Below, in pieces: positions 15,341 through 24,599 of a stretch of 33,959 bases of DNA. The position numbers were made by a program, and so were the translations under genes. The notes below the pieces were generated by a model that worked only from the letters and a program-made list of their open reading frames with translations, did no database searches and had not been told where the DNA came from. The DNA lies in assembly GCA_027486835.1 (NCBI GenBank), contig JAIXOJ010000218.1, forward strand, positions 1 to 33,959. The letters run 5' to 3'. Origin of the DNA: Chitinophagaceae bacterium. Lineage in GTDB: Bacteria; Bacteroidota; Bacteroidia; Chitinophagales; Chitinophagaceae. The first letter of the stretch is position 1. Each line of letters starts with the position of its first letter.

Positions 15341-17479
15341 GTGAAAATTGTTATTTTATTATTGGTATGCTTTCTACACGTTGGTTTTGCGTTTTCGCAA
15401 AATTCAGGGTTAGAGAATATCAATATTCCCGCCGTAGTTAGCTCAGCAAACATTGAACGTGTTGTTTACCCTGATAACGCTGTTATAAATCTATATCAAG
15501 GCAATGGCAGGTTTGGTTGTTCTTATGGACCCTTGGGTTTACACATACATCCTTCTAAAGCAGACCAATTATCCAAGTATGGTAAAACACAATTTATGCA
15601 TCTGGATAATTGGGTGAGAGCTAAATATGGTGCTGATTATTTAATTCCTTTTGCTAAGATTTACTGGGAGAAAGAGCCTATAAATATTACTAATTACAAG
15701 CAAAGTCAATCCTTTTATGATGGGACTATTGTTACCCATTTTGATGATTCCGAAAATAAAATAACCCTAAAAACATGGTTTGACCCTATTGAAAAAGATT
15801 TAGCTGGATTTACAGTTGATGTAGAAGGAAACCCATCGGATATAATACTTGATCCATCTGAAACATTTGGAGTGCATTACAATCAACAATTAGTGCAGGT
15901 AGCAAAAGTTACTGGGGAATTGGGTTTGTGGAAGATTGCAACTGCTTGTTTAAATTTAAAATCAGTTATTTACCTAAAAACCAATGCAAAGGTTGAACTA
16001 CATGGAAGTAAACTGCATATCAAATTACATCGTGGAGAAAATGAGATTCAAATTTCAGTAAATAAACCGATTAGTGTAACAACAGCAAAATCAATAGAAC
16101 GAAATACCCTTTGGTGGCATTCAAAATGGAAAAAGTCAGGAATGTTAGTGTTACCAGAGCCAAATGCACAGAAAATGTGGGTTCGTTCAATGGCTCAATT
16201 TTTATCAACTTATTCGGATGGTGGTTTTGGATTCCCTCCTCCGATGGGATTTACTGGCAACGGGTGGCCTTTTAGTTTCCCACAAGACATTTCATTTATC
16301 CAACCAGTGTTGCTTTCCACTGGAAACATAAGCATCTCCAAAGTATGGGTGGAATATTTAGCCTCAGAAATTTCGGGAATGAAAGATTATACCAAGAGAT
16401 TATTAAGTGTAGATGGTGTTTTACTTCCATGGGTCTTTCCTTATGGAAAATTTGAAGGCTATCATTTTCCAGCCCCCCCCAATAAGTATTATTATGAAAT
16501 ACATAACTCAGGATATTTGGCAAGAATGGCTTATGAAACGGCTATTTATATCAATGATGATAAATGGAAGTTGAAATATGCTCAACCAATTGTGAAAGAA
16601 ACCGCTTTGTTTTATAAAAACATCTGTTCAAAAGGGAAGGACAATTTGTGGCACTTGATTGTTAAACCATCTATGGGACAGGATGAAATGGGCGGTGAAA
16701 ACCAAAGTGATTATTTATGTGCTTTGTATAGTGCAAAATACTGCTTTCAAAAAGCTATTGAGTATCATCTTGATGAGGATGGTGCTTACAAAGCAATCTT
16801 AAAAGATGGGCTTGCTTTTCCTTCATTATTATCAGAAAAAGGATATTACTTCACATCAAAGGGTAGTGGAGCAACCGATTTTGGAAAGCAAAAACATCCA
16901 GTTCAGTTAAACGACTTGGCTTATTTGCCCATTAGCAAAGACATTAACAATGCTTCGAGCATAGCTTATGAATATAGGTATGACCTAACACAGCATGCAA
17001 ACAAACCTTTCTTCTTTGGATGGACATTAGGAGCGTTTTTATTGGCGGGTTCAAGGATTGGAAATATGGAAGAATGGAAAAAAGATTGGGGAAATTTGTT
17101 GAAATCGGAGTATGTGGACGCTGATTGGATTCAAGTTTATGAAACCAGTGCTGTTTATAATGCCTCTTATTACACCACAACAAATGGATTGATAACTCAA
17201 TCGCTTATCAATAACATCATTTCAGATTGGTTTGGAAAATTAGAAATAGCTAAGTGCATTCCATGGAAAGGAAAGGTTGCCTTTGTAAATATTATGTCTT
17301 TATTGGGTGTGAAAATGAGTGGGGAAATCAATGGAGACTCAGCCAAAGTAGTTTTAACCGCTTGGAAAAATTGCAGTTTTGAATTGTTCAATGAAAAAAT
17401 TGTTTTAAAAAAGGGAGACCGCATTCATCTGAATCTTAATTTGAAAAAAAGGGAGGTAGTAAATAGCATTAAGCATTGA
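15341..17479 (+). CDS. Secreted six-hairpin glycosidase-like protein (GH95/GH65-like)
   Basis: 712 residues. GTG 15341 is the only start that includes the signal peptide (MKIVILLLVCFLHVGFAFSQ), since TAA lies directly upstream in frame. An N-terminal beta-sandwich with LYQGNGRFGCSYGPLG (about 50-65) recalls the GNG..G..V run of GH95 enzymes. A long (alpha/alpha)6 region follows: QDISFIQPVLL, NSGYLARMAYETA, GQDEMGGENQSDYLCALYSA, YETSAVYNASYYTTTNG. A short C-terminal beta domain closes it. GH95 enzymes hydrolyse alpha-L-fucosides or alpha-L-galactosides, but GH65-like and unclassified members are possible. The acid may lie in GQDEMGGE (inference). It is 182 bp after the stub and 149 bp before the GH2 relic. 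Confidence 0.65.
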   Translation: MKIVILLLVCFLHVGFAFSQNSGLENINIPAVVSSANIERVVYPDNAVINLYQGNGRFGCSYGPLGLHIHPSKADQLSKYGKTQFMHLDNWVRAKYGADYLIPFAKIYWEKEPINITNYKQSQSFYDGTIVTHFDDSENKITLKTWFDPIEKDLAGFTVDVEGNPSDIILDPSETFGVHYNQQLVQVAKVTGELGLWKIATACLNLKSVIYLKTNAKVELHGSKLHIKLHRGENEIQISVNKPISVTTAKSIERNTLWWHSKWKKSGMLVLPEPNAQKMWVRSMAQFLSTYSDGGFGFPPPMGFTGNGWPFSFPQDISFIQPVLLSTGNISISKVWVEYLASEISGMKDYTKRLLSVDGVLLPWVFPYGKFEGYHFPAPPNKYYYEIHNSGYLARMAYETAIYINDDKWKLKYAQPIVKETALFYKNICSKGKDNLWHLIVKPSMGQDEMGGENQSDYLCALYSAKYCFQKAIEYHLDEDGAYKAILKDGLAFPSLLSEKGYYFTSKGSGATDFGKQKHPVQLNDLAYLPISKDINNASSIAYEYRYDLTQHANKPFFFGWTLGAFLLAGSRIGNMEEWKKDWGNLLKSEYVDADWIQVYETSAVYNASYYTTTNGLITQSLINNIISDWFGKLEIAKCIPWKGKVAFVNIMSLLGVKMSGEINGDSAKVVLTAWKNCSFELFNEKIVLKKGDRIHLNLNLKKREVVNSIKH

Positions 17480-17547
17480 TTGTTTTTTTCTAATCACAGG
17501 GCTTGAGAGGTTTTGACCAATACATATCATCCTCTATTAGTTCATCA

Positions 17548-17577
17548 TGTAAATGGACAAAAACATTTCCATTTACA
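17548..17577. other. Perfect 10-bp inverted repeat downstream of the six-hairpin gene
   Basis: TGTAAATGGA (17548-17557) and TCCATTTACA (17568-17577) pair perfectly around a 10-nt loop, 68 bp after one stop and 51 bp before the GH2 relic start. It could be a weak terminator or an operator once serving the lost gene; the sequence alone does not decide. Confidence 0.4.
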
Positions 17578-17628
17578 ATTCTTTGAACATAAAAGTCTTT
17601 TAATATTATTATAAAAAATTTATTCCAC

Positions 17629-18208
17629 ATGAAGGTATTCAGTCCGTTTTTATTATTCCTTATTTTGCAGAACGCTGTTTTGGGGCAATCTAAAATGGCA
17701 ATTCAAATCAATTACACCCAACTTGCCAATCCATTTGTTGGTGCTGCTTTCGTTAACCCTTCTTACGACAAGGCAACCTCAACCTTTAGTTTGAAGGATA
17801 AAATTTCAGAATTAGTTGATGTGGTAAGTATAAACAAATACATGGGTTGATAAATGCCTTATTCTACAGAGCCATTAATAATTAAATGGAACGTAGCCGC
17901 AAATAAGCCCCTGATTATGTCAGAATTTGGATGTGAGACACTCTAAGTATGGTCAACATGGAGAATAGGATGTAGCATCTTCTTGGAGCGAAGAATATCA
18001 GGAAAATATTTACAAAAAGAATATAGTAATGTTCAAAAATATTCCAAATCTGCGTACAACAAGTCCTTAGGTATTGTTCGATTTTCGCTCACCAACACGT
18101 TCTCATCCGCTCAATCAGGATGGTTGGAACCGCAAAGGCTTGGTTTCTTACAAAGGACAGCGTAAAAAAGCTTGGTATGTGATGAGGGAATTTTATAAGA
18201 ACTTTTAA
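17629..18208 (+). pseudogene. GH2 (beta-galactosidase/beta-glucuronidase-like) relic with large deletion and several stops
   Basis: A signal peptide (MKVFSPFLLFLILQNAVLGQ) is joined within about 20 residues to the late TIM barrel of a GH2 enzyme (GAAFVNPSYD, ISELVDVVSINKYMG). The sugar-binding, Ig-like and early barrel parts are deleted. Downstream, joined frames read EPLIIKWNVAANKPLIMSEF (the SEFG nucleophile region), YGQHGE, DVASSWSEEYQ, KNIPNLRTTSP, VLFDFRSPTRSHPLNQDGW and KGQRKKAWYVMREFYKNF. Stops replace Trp after KYMG (TGA), the next Tyr-like codon (TAA), a codon after GE (TAG) and Trp in SPW (TAG), and there is a frameshift near 17942-17945. It is not functional. It shows that the locus once contained a further beta-glycosidase. 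Confidence 0.85.
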
Positions 18209-18214
18209 TAAAAA

Positions 18215-19546
18215 ATGAAATTCAAAATCGTAGATATGAAAATGGATAAATGCAAATATTATAGGTGTTTAATGATCGCAATTTGCTTCATCGTTTCTAT
18301 TGATGTAGTTACATCTCAGTCAGCATTTTTTAAACCATCTGATTTGGTCAAAACTGGTATTTATTATTATCCAGAGCAATGGGAAAAAAATCAGTGGGAG
18401 CGGGATATAAGGAACATCAAATCAATGGGTTTTGAGTTCATCCATATCGCTGAATTTGCTTGGGCCATGTTGGAACCAGAAGAAGGAAAATATGATTTTA
18501 GATGGCTGGACGAGGTGGTTTCGTTAGCACAAAAGCATGGGTTGCAAGTAATTATGTGTACCCCGACTGCTGCACCTCCAGTTTGGTTGACCCAAAAATA
18601 TCCAGAGGTATTATTGGTGAAAGAAGATGGCATTCAAGCAAAACATGGGGGTAGGCAGCACAATTCTTGGAGCAGCAAGAAATACAGGGAACTTTCTGAG
18701 AAAATAATCACAGCCTTGGCTACGCATTATGGCAACCATCCCTCAATATATGGTTGGCAAATTGACAACGAACCCTCACATGCAGGATTTGTGGATTATG
18801 GTCAGGCAGTAAAAACCAACTTTCAACGTTGGCTTAGTAAAAAATACGGAAAAATAGATAGTCTAAATTATGCTTGGGGCAACTCTTTTTGGAGCCAGCT
18901 ATATACATCCTTTGATCAAATAAATCTACCAAGTGCAAAAACAAATGTGGCACAGGTTAACCCTCATTCCTTGCTTGATTTTCAGCGGTTTAATGCGGAT
19001 GAATGCGCCGATTATGTTGCTTTTCAAGCAGAAATTTTGCATATACATGTTTCAAAAGCGCAATGGGTTACTACCAACTTTATGGAGTTTCACACCAAAG
19101 TAAATCCTTGGCTGAATGATAAAGATCTTGATTTTATATCCTACACCATGTATCCAGTAGGGGGCGGTTATACCAATATTGGCGGTTTAGGGGAGGAGGG
19201 GTTTCGGATTGGAATGCCTTCGAGGATTGCATTTGCCAATGATTTTTTTAGGTTTAAGAAACAGCAAACTGCTGTTATGGAGATGCAGCCCGGTCAGGTG
19301 AATTGGGGTTTTTATAATCCACAAACATACCCAGGTATTATCAGGGCTTGGTTGTGGAGTGCTTATGTTGGGGGCTGTAATTTAATTTGCTCCTATCGCT
19401 ACAGGCAGCCTTTGTTTGGTGGAGAGCAATACCATTATGGCATGGTAGGTACCGATGGTGTTACACCCAATGTTGGCGGAAGGGAGTATAGTACATTTAT
19501 CAAAGAGGTGAAACAACTAAGGGAATCCCTATCAATCCATAGCTAA
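18215..19546 (+). CDS. GH42 beta-galactosidase-like, N-terminal catalytic part (gene frameshifted)
   Basis: 443 residues from ATG 18215; ATG 18242 (MDKCKYYRCLMIAICF) is another possible start. After a signal peptide comes a GH42 TIM barrel: GIYYYPEQW (about 48-56), MGFEFIHIAEFAW, YGWQIDNEPSH with likely acid/base Glu186, and TAVMEMQPGQVNWG with likely nucleophile Glu356. The frame ends after YSTFIKEVKQLRESLSIHS at a TAA, while the natural continuation resumes in the +1 frame (next entry). The barrel itself is complete, so the fragment might fold, but GH42 enzymes normally need the following trimerisation and C-terminal domains. It starts 7 bp after the GH2 relic. Known GH42 proteins cleave beta-galactosides or alpha-L-arabinopyranosides. 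Confidence 0.85.
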   Translation: MKFKIVDMKMDKCKYYRCLMIAICFIVSIDVVTSQSAFFKPSDLVKTGIYYYPEQWEKNQWERDIRNIKSMGFEFIHIAEFAWAMLEPEEGKYDFRWLDEVVSLAQKHGLQVIMCTPTAAPPVWLTQKYPEVLLVKEDGIQAKHGGRQHNSWSSKKYRELSEKIITALATHYGNHPSIYGWQIDNEPSHAGFVDYGQAVKTNFQRWLSKKYGKIDSLNYAWGNSFWSQLYTSFDQINLPSAKTNVAQVNPHSLLDFQRFNADECADYVAFQAEILHIHVSKAQWVTTNFMEFHTKVNPWLNDKDLDFISYTMYPVGGGYTNIGGLGEEGFRIGMPSRIAFANDFFRFKKQQTAVMEMQPGQVNWGFYNPQTYPGIIRAWLWSAYVGGCNLICSYRYRQPLFGGEQYHYGMVGTDGVTPNVGGREYSTFIKEVKQLRESLSIHS

Positions 19547-20360
19547 TGAAAGGATACCTAAAGCATATTCAGCCAGAAAAACGGGCATACTTTGGAACTG
19601 GGATAACTATTGGGAAACAGAACTCCAGCCGCAGACCAATCAGTGGAATCCTGCTAAAGTGCTGTATAAATACCACCGTTTGCTCAAGGAAATAAATTGT
19701 CCAGTTGATTTTATTGTTGAGGATATGGATTTCCATAAATACCCCACCATTGTTGCGCCCATGTATCAATTAGTGGATGATGCCTTGATAGCGAAGCATA
19801 CCGACTATGTGCAACAAGGTGGTCATTTGATATTATCAGCAAGAGCGGGACAAAAAGATAAGAACGCGCATTTATGGGAATTGCCTTTTGGAAGCAAGAT
19901 TGAAAAACTGATAGGGAGCAAATTGCTTTTTTATGATGTGCTACCTGAAGATAAAATAGGAACTATAATCATGAAAAATCAAACCTATAAATGGAACAAT
20001 TGGGCAGATATTCTCCAACCTATGAAAGGAACAGAAACCCTTGCTACTTATAGCAACCAATTTTATAAAAACAAAGCAGCAGCCACTCATGTAAAGTTGG
20101 GCAAAGGTTCCGTAACCTACATAGGGCCAGACACAGATGATGGTAAGTTGGAAAAAGAAATTATTGCTACTTCATTCACCAAAGCCAACATTGCTATAAA
20201 AAAATTGCCGGAAGGGCTTATGCTCGATTGGCGGGATGGTTTTTGGGTTGCGGTCAATTATCATTCAGAGAAAAGCATCCAACTACCTGTTGATGAAAAA
20301 ACGCATTTGCTTATTGGAAATAAGCTATTAAAGCCAGCTGAAGTTGCAGTTTGGCGGTAA
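19545..20360 (+). pseudogene. GH42 beta-galactosidase, C-terminal part in shifted frame
   Basis: From 19545 the +1 frame reads NERIPKAYSARKTGILWNWD, then NYWETELQPQTNQWNPAKVL, then YKYHRLLKEINCPVDFI, which is the GH42 trimerisation (Rossmann-like) domain. It ends with the small C-terminal beta domain (GLMLDWRDGFWVAVNYHSEK) and TAA at 20358-20360. The only start codon inside (GTG 19659) cuts into the domain, so this is not an independent gene. One base lost, or two gained, near 19520-19546 would explain the break. With the upstream part the intact protein would be about 714 residues, normal for GH42. Whether the break is real or an assembly error cannot be told here. Confidence 0.8.
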
Positions 20361-20365
20361 AACCA

Positions 20366-20381
20366 TTGGTTGAAAAACCAA
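20366..20381. terminator. Small hairpin after GH42
   Basis: TTGGTT, loop GAAA, AACCAA lies just after the GH42 stop, with flanking ACCA/AGGT partly extending the stem. It is a possible terminator without a T-tract. The rest of 20382-20499 shows no gene. Confidence 0.3.
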
Positions 20382-20499
20382 GGTATAGGAATATGTTTTC
20401 ATAAAGGTTTTGATTTGCAGTTAGGTTGTGTTTATCCTTTTGTTTTAGTTAGTCGAAACCTTTTAGTAGTAGTCTTTTAATAATTTAAAAATAGATATA

Positions 20500-22131
20500 A
20501 TGATAATAAAAAAAGGGATGGTATTCCTATTGTTAATGATGTTGTATGTAGTTAGTGAAGCCCAAAAATTACCAGTTTATATTATCGATTCCGTTCAAAC
20601 CAATAGAACGTTGAGAATGCCCTGGCGCAATTGTATTGCAGTAGGCAGAGCGCAAAATTTATTAAGAAACGATTTGTTAGCACATTTATCGTATGCTCAA
20701 AAAATTATGGGCTATAAATTCTGCCGCTTCCATGCCATTTTTGACGATGAGTTGCAAGTGGTTTCAAGAGATTCAAAAACTAATAAGCTTATTTTTCAGT
20801 GGAGCCAAGTAGATAAGGTGTATGATGCTTTGTTGCAAATGGGGATTAAGCCTTTTGTTGAGCTAAATCCCATGCCCAAGGCACTTGCATCTGGTACTCA
20901 AACGATGTTTTATTACAAAATGAATGTGACCCCGCCCACGAGTTACGACGATTGGGAATTTTTGGTGTCGGAATTTACCAAACATTTGGTGGATCGTTAC
21001 GGTATCAATGAAGTAAGAACTTGGTATTTTGAAGTGTGGAACGAACCCAACTTAAATGCTTTTTGGAGTGGTAGCATGGAGGAATATTTTAAACTTTATA
21101 AGGCAAGTGCCAAAGCAGTAAAAAGAGTGGATAGCTTATTAAAAGTGGGTGGTCCTGCTTCTTCCAAAGGGAGTTGGATTGCAGATATAATCAATTACAC
21201 CAGCACCAATCATATTCCCCTTGATTTTGTATCTACTCATTTATATCCGCAAGACGAGCAAGTGGTTTATCCCGATAGAAATGGTAGCCCTTATGCAATT
21301 GGTGATTTTTTCAAAGAAAATGTAAAAAAAGTACTGCAAATAGTTAGACAGTCTGTTAGGCCCAATCTCGAAATACACTGGACCGAGTGGAATACCCTGT
21401 CAGCACCCTCTGCCTCCACTGTTAGTTGGACAAAGAACAACAATGTGGACAATTTATTTGCAGCGTCATTTATCGTAAAAAATTGTCTCGCCTTAGATAC
21501 GGTTTGCAATACGCTGGGTTATTGGGTAGTTAGCGATATTTTCGATGAAGCAGTCATGCCCCAAACACCCTTTTCTTGTGGTTATGGCTTATTAAACATC
21601 AACGGAATACCCAAGGCATCTTTCAATGGGTTCAAACTATTGCGAAAGATGACCGGCCAAATTGTGAAAATAAATAAACAGGAATTCAATGATTCCATTG
21701 GTAAAGGGATTTTCGCTGTTAGGGAGAACAACAAATTAAGAATCCTTATGTGGAATCAAAATTTTGTGGAACTCTCTACCCATTCCAATTTTAAAGGAAC
21801 AATCAATTTACCATCTATGTATGATTCGAGCTATTTAGTGTTGCAAACAACCATCAAAATTGGAGCGGGTAGTGCATGGGAATCATGGAATATGTTGGGA
21901 GCCCCTAACAATTTGTCAACTGCAGAATTGGAATTTTTATGGACTCAATCTATTCCTCAAACCGCCATTCGAAAGATGATAAATAGAAATATTTCTTTTG
22001 AATTTCAGCCCGGAGAAGTTGGCTACTTAGAAATCATTAAGAAAGGAGCCAATACCCAAGTGAAAAATGTGAGCAATTCCGATTTGGAAATATGGGAAAA
22101 AGGAATGGGGAAAGCGGAGCAGGCAAATTAA
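20500..22131 (+). CDS. Secreted GH39 glycosidase (beta-xylosidase-like)
   Basis: 543 residues with a signal peptide ending SEAQ (about 22). The GH39 barrel shows YKFCRFHAIFDDELQV, KPFVELNPMPKALA, the acid/base run WYFEVWNEPNLNAFW (Glu182) and the nucleophile run EIHWTEWNT (Glu296), all at usual spacing. A beta-sandwich follows from about 400. GH39 enzymes are beta-xylosidases, alpha-L-iduronidases and others acting on beta-linked or uronate-containing units; the exact substrate is not clear. Uronate-type activity would suit this locus (inference). It stands 139 bp after GH42 and 47 bp before the cupin gene. Confidence 0.85.
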   Translation: MIIKKGMVFLLLMMLYVVSEAQKLPVYIIDSVQTNRTLRMPWRNCIAVGRAQNLLRNDLLAHLSYAQKIMGYKFCRFHAIFDDELQVVSRDSKTNKLIFQWSQVDKVYDALLQMGIKPFVELNPMPKALASGTQTMFYYKMNVTPPTSYDDWEFLVSEFTKHLVDRYGINEVRTWYFEVWNEPNLNAFWSGSMEEYFKLYKASAKAVKRVDSLLKVGGPASSKGSWIADIINYTSTNHIPLDFVSTHLYPQDEQVVYPDRNGSPYAIGDFFKENVKKVLQIVRQSVRPNLEIHWTEWNTLSAPSASTVSWTKNNNVDNLFAASFIVKNCLALDTVCNTLGYWVVSDIFDEAVMPQTPFSCGYGLLNINGIPKASFNGFKLLRKMTGQIVKINKQEFNDSIGKGIFAVRENNKLRILMWNQNFVELSTHSNFKGTINLPSMYDSSYLVLQTTIKIGAGSAWESWNMLGAPNNLSTAELEFLWTQSIPQTAIRKMINRNISFEFQPGEVGYLEIIKKGANTQVKNVSNSDLEIWEKGMGKAEQAN

Positions 22132-22178
22132 ATAAGACATTATTTCAAAATATATTCATGTAACCCCCTTTTATTATT

Positions 22179-23021
22179 ATGCGATATTTTATTTTTCTTT
22201 TAGCGATTCTACTTGTTTCTTCCATCGCTTTTATCAGTTGGAAGCGTTTACCAAGCATCCCAGTTCAGACCATGAAAATGCAATTGCCAAAGGGCAGCAA
22301 AATCTTTAAAGAAGAATTACTACGTGGCGAAATTGCGGAAACCAAGATTGAGCATATTGCTTTTGCTGGGCCTATTTCTAAGAAAATAGTACTACCAAAA
22401 GATAGCTCAAGCATGTTTATTTTCATTAAAGGCACTGGTCGTTTAAAAACCAATGCAAAGCAATATGATATTGCCCCTGAAACGCTTGCGCTCCCATTTT
22501 CCTACTCCACAATTACGCTGGACGTGGCTAAGGGCGATACGCTGCATTATGTATTGTTTACGAAGAAACTCACCGAGCCTGATTTGGCGGATTTAAAAAA
22601 CTTTCCAGAAAAGAATAAATACGATATATTCTTCACCAAGTTCAGCGACTGTGAGCCTTATACTGAAAAAATTAAAAGCCCAAATACCGTGAGCCGTACC
22701 GTTTTACCAGCCGATATTTTGCCTCGTGTTTCGTTGGGAACCGTTGAAACCAAAGGGCCTGATGCGGTTGGTGCTCATGCACATCCCATGTTAGATCAGT
22801 TGTTTCTTAGCCTAGCTGGCAATGAAATAGTGGTTCATGCAGATGAGCAATTTACCGTTTTGAAAGAATATTCCTTGTTGCACATCCCGCTAGGATCTAC
22901 TCACTGGGCTAAAGTTGGGGAAGGCAAGAAAATGTATTATCTGTGGATGGACTTCTTCATGACTAGAGAAGGACAAGAATGGTTAAAAACGCACAAGCCC
23001 ATTAGTAAGAAAATGGAATAA
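22179..23021 (+). CDS. Membrane-anchored double-cupin protein, KdgF-like metal site
   Basis: 280 residues. Residues 1-20 (MRYFIFLLAILLVSSIAFIS) are a signal anchor. A first, degenerate cupin (about 50-125, MFIFIKGTGRLKTN) lacks the His motif. The second (about 175-262) has GAHAHPMLDQLFLSLAGNE and HIPLGSTHW, giving His200, His202, Gln207 and His242. The His-x-His, +5 Gln, then His about 35 later matches, as I remember it, the metal site of KdgF, which opens unsaturated uronates into linear keto sugars. KdgF itself is a short soluble cupin, so an anchored bicupin version is unusual. Role with GH88 in handling released uronates is inference. The gene lies between GH39 and GH29. Confidence 0.7.
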   Translation: MRYFIFLLAILLVSSIAFISWKRLPSIPVQTMKMQLPKGSKIFKEELLRGEIAETKIEHIAFAGPISKKIVLPKDSSSMFIFIKGTGRLKTNAKQYDIAPETLALPFSYSTITLDVAKGDTLHYVLFTKKLTEPDLADLKNFPEKNKYDIFFTKFSDCEPYTEKIKSPNTVSRTVLPADILPRVSLGTVETKGPDAVGAHAHPMLDQLFLSLAGNEIVVHADEQFTVLKEYSLLHIPLGSTHWAKVGEGKKMYYLWMDFFMTREGQEWLKTHKPISKKME

Positions 23022-23051
23022 AGCAGTTTCAATCTATATTGCTGTAATCTT

Positions 23052-23079
23052 GTCAGGGTTTCAAACCCTATAAAGGTTG
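23052..23079. repeat. Intergenic palindrome GTCAGGGTTTC / AAACCCT
   Basis: AGGGTTT, C, AAACCCT (23055-23069) is a perfect 7-bp hairpin with partial flanks GTC and ATAAAGG. It belongs with 1036-1069 and 13368-13400, and with the gggtttcaaaccc repeats common in Bacteroidota. It lies between the cupin and GH29 genes. Confidence 0.55.
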
Positions 23080-23113
23080 TTTAAATGTTATTTTATAATT
23101 TGTCTTATTATTA

Positions 23114-24457
23114 ATGAAAAATGTCTTTCTTCTTACAGCTTGCTGTTTAATTATCAGTTTTTCTAATGCCCAGCAAACCGCCAACAAACCCGAGCGGGAG
23201 CAACAGTTTATAGATTGGGGGTTTGGCATGTTCATCCATTGGAGTTTCGATTCGCAAGTGGGGGCGGTCATAAGTCATTCTATGGCAGGAGCATCTCCAG
23301 ATTATGTTGATAGATTAGTGCATGAGTTGCCCAAAACCTTTAATCCCAAAAAATTCGATCCAGAAGAATGGGCAATTGCAGCAAAATTGGCGGGTATGAA
23401 ATATGTGGTGTTTACTACCAAGCACCATTCAGGATTTTGTATGTGGGACACCAAAACCACTCCCTTCAATGTGATGAATACGCCTTTCAAAAGGGATATT
23501 ACCAAAGAATTATTCGATGCATTCCGCAATCAAGGAATAGCTATTGGAGTGTATTTTTCACCAGAAGATTTTCATTATTTGTATGAGAACAAGATACCCA
23601 TTGGTCGCCTGCAACATCCGCTGCATTATCCAGCCAACAATGCTGGGTTAATGAACTTGGACAAGGCACAACTGAAAGAATTATTGACCAATTATGGAAA
23701 AATAGACCTCATTTTCTTTGACGGTCCTGCCGATGGATTGAAAGAATATGCTTGGAAATTGCAACCAGACATCATCGTTACCCGTGGACAAATGCAAACA
23801 CCCGAACAAAACCTACCCGACAAACCCATCCCAGGTCCATGGGAAGCCTGCTTTACAATGGGTACCGATTGGCAATACAAACCCACTAACGATCCGCATA
23901 AAAGTGGCACCGAAATCATCAATATGTTGATTGAAACAAGGGCAAAGGGTGGCAATTTGTTGATGAATGTTGGTCCCAAACCCAATGGTGAATTGCAAAT
24001 TGAGCAAGAAGCCCGCTTGCAGGAATTGGCTTTGTGGAATTTGGTGAACCAAGAAGCGATCCATGGTGTGCGCACTTGGAACTTATCCAAGGAAGGCAAT
24101 GTGTGGTTCACTAAAGCGAAAGACTCCAACACTATTTATGCTTTTGTACAAGGTGGAGAGGCTTGGAAATATGGCACACGTAAGGAATTTGTTTTCAAAA
24201 CCTTACAAGCCAATCCCAAAACCAAAGTAAGCATTCTCGGCTATGGAAGCAATCTGTTAGAATACAAAGAAGGTTTTGACGCCAAAGTGTATAGCTCAAG
24301 TACCCCGATTGGTTTGGTGGTTAGTGCGGTAAATGGGCATCGGTTATATACCAATAATCAATGGCCAAATCCTGTGGTATTAAAAATTGAAAATGTTCAG
24401 TTCAAGCCTGAAGTCAAATTGGAAATAAAAAAGCAAAAAATTGACGGGGCATTGTAA
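23114..24457 (+). CDS. Secreted GH29 alpha-L-fucosidase
   Basis: 447 residues with signal peptide ending SNAQ (about 20). GH29 motifs are clear: WGFGMFIHWS (35-44), MKYVVFTTKHHSGFCMWDT (95-113), FRNQGIAIGVYFSPEDFHY, and GKIDLIFFDGPAD with nucleophile Asp203. GPWEACFTMGTDWQY and KGGNLLMNVGPKPNGELQ complete the fold. A C-terminal beta domain ends at about 447. It removes terminal alpha-L-fucose from oligosaccharides in the periplasm, since no T9SS tail is seen. The start is the only ATG giving the signal peptide. It shows the substrate contains fucose or a related 6-deoxyhexose. Confidence 0.9.
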   Translation: MKNVFLLTACCLIISFSNAQQTANKPEREQQFIDWGFGMFIHWSFDSQVGAVISHSMAGASPDYVDRLVHELPKTFNPKKFDPEEWAIAAKLAGMKYVVFTTKHHSGFCMWDTKTTPFNVMNTPFKRDITKELFDAFRNQGIAIGVYFSPEDFHYLYENKIPIGRLQHPLHYPANNAGLMNLDKAQLKELLTNYGKIDLIFFDGPADGLKEYAWKLQPDIIVTRGQMQTPEQNLPDKPIPGPWEACFTMGTDWQYKPTNDPHKSGTEIINMLIETRAKGGNLLMNVGPKPNGELQIEQEARLQELALWNLVNQEAIHGVRTWNLSKEGNVWFTKAKDSNTIYAFVQGGEAWKYGTRKEFVFKTLQANPKTKVSILGYGSNLLEYKEGFDAKVYSSSTPIGLVVSAVNGHRLYTNNQWPNPVVLKIENVQFKPEVKLEIKKQKIDGAL

Positions 24458-24599
24458 AGTTGGTTAGATTTTTTCGACAAATAGAATTTAATCTTACGTG
24501 AAATATTCCTATGGCTTCATTTTTTGGGAAATATAATCGCTAAAAATTTCGTTCATTTTTCACACCTTTAATAATTTTCAAATTTCGTAATTAGTAGAT

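Noticed and set aside
17845-18060. Stop codon reassignment (TGA or TAG read as Trp) in the GH2 region
   Set aside because: Neighbouring genes end normally with TGA and TAG and use TGG for Trp. The same region also has a frameshift and a large deletion, so decay is the simpler reading.
23085-23114. Bacteroidota-type promoter (TTTG and TAnnTTTG) before GH29
   Set aside because: TATAATTTG is close but has the wrong spacing and no clear upstream TTTG partner, so it is not reported as a promoter.
23692-24132. A 146-codon frame on the - strand
   Set aside because: It is antisense to the conserved GH29 catalytic region and shows no signal peptide or domain.
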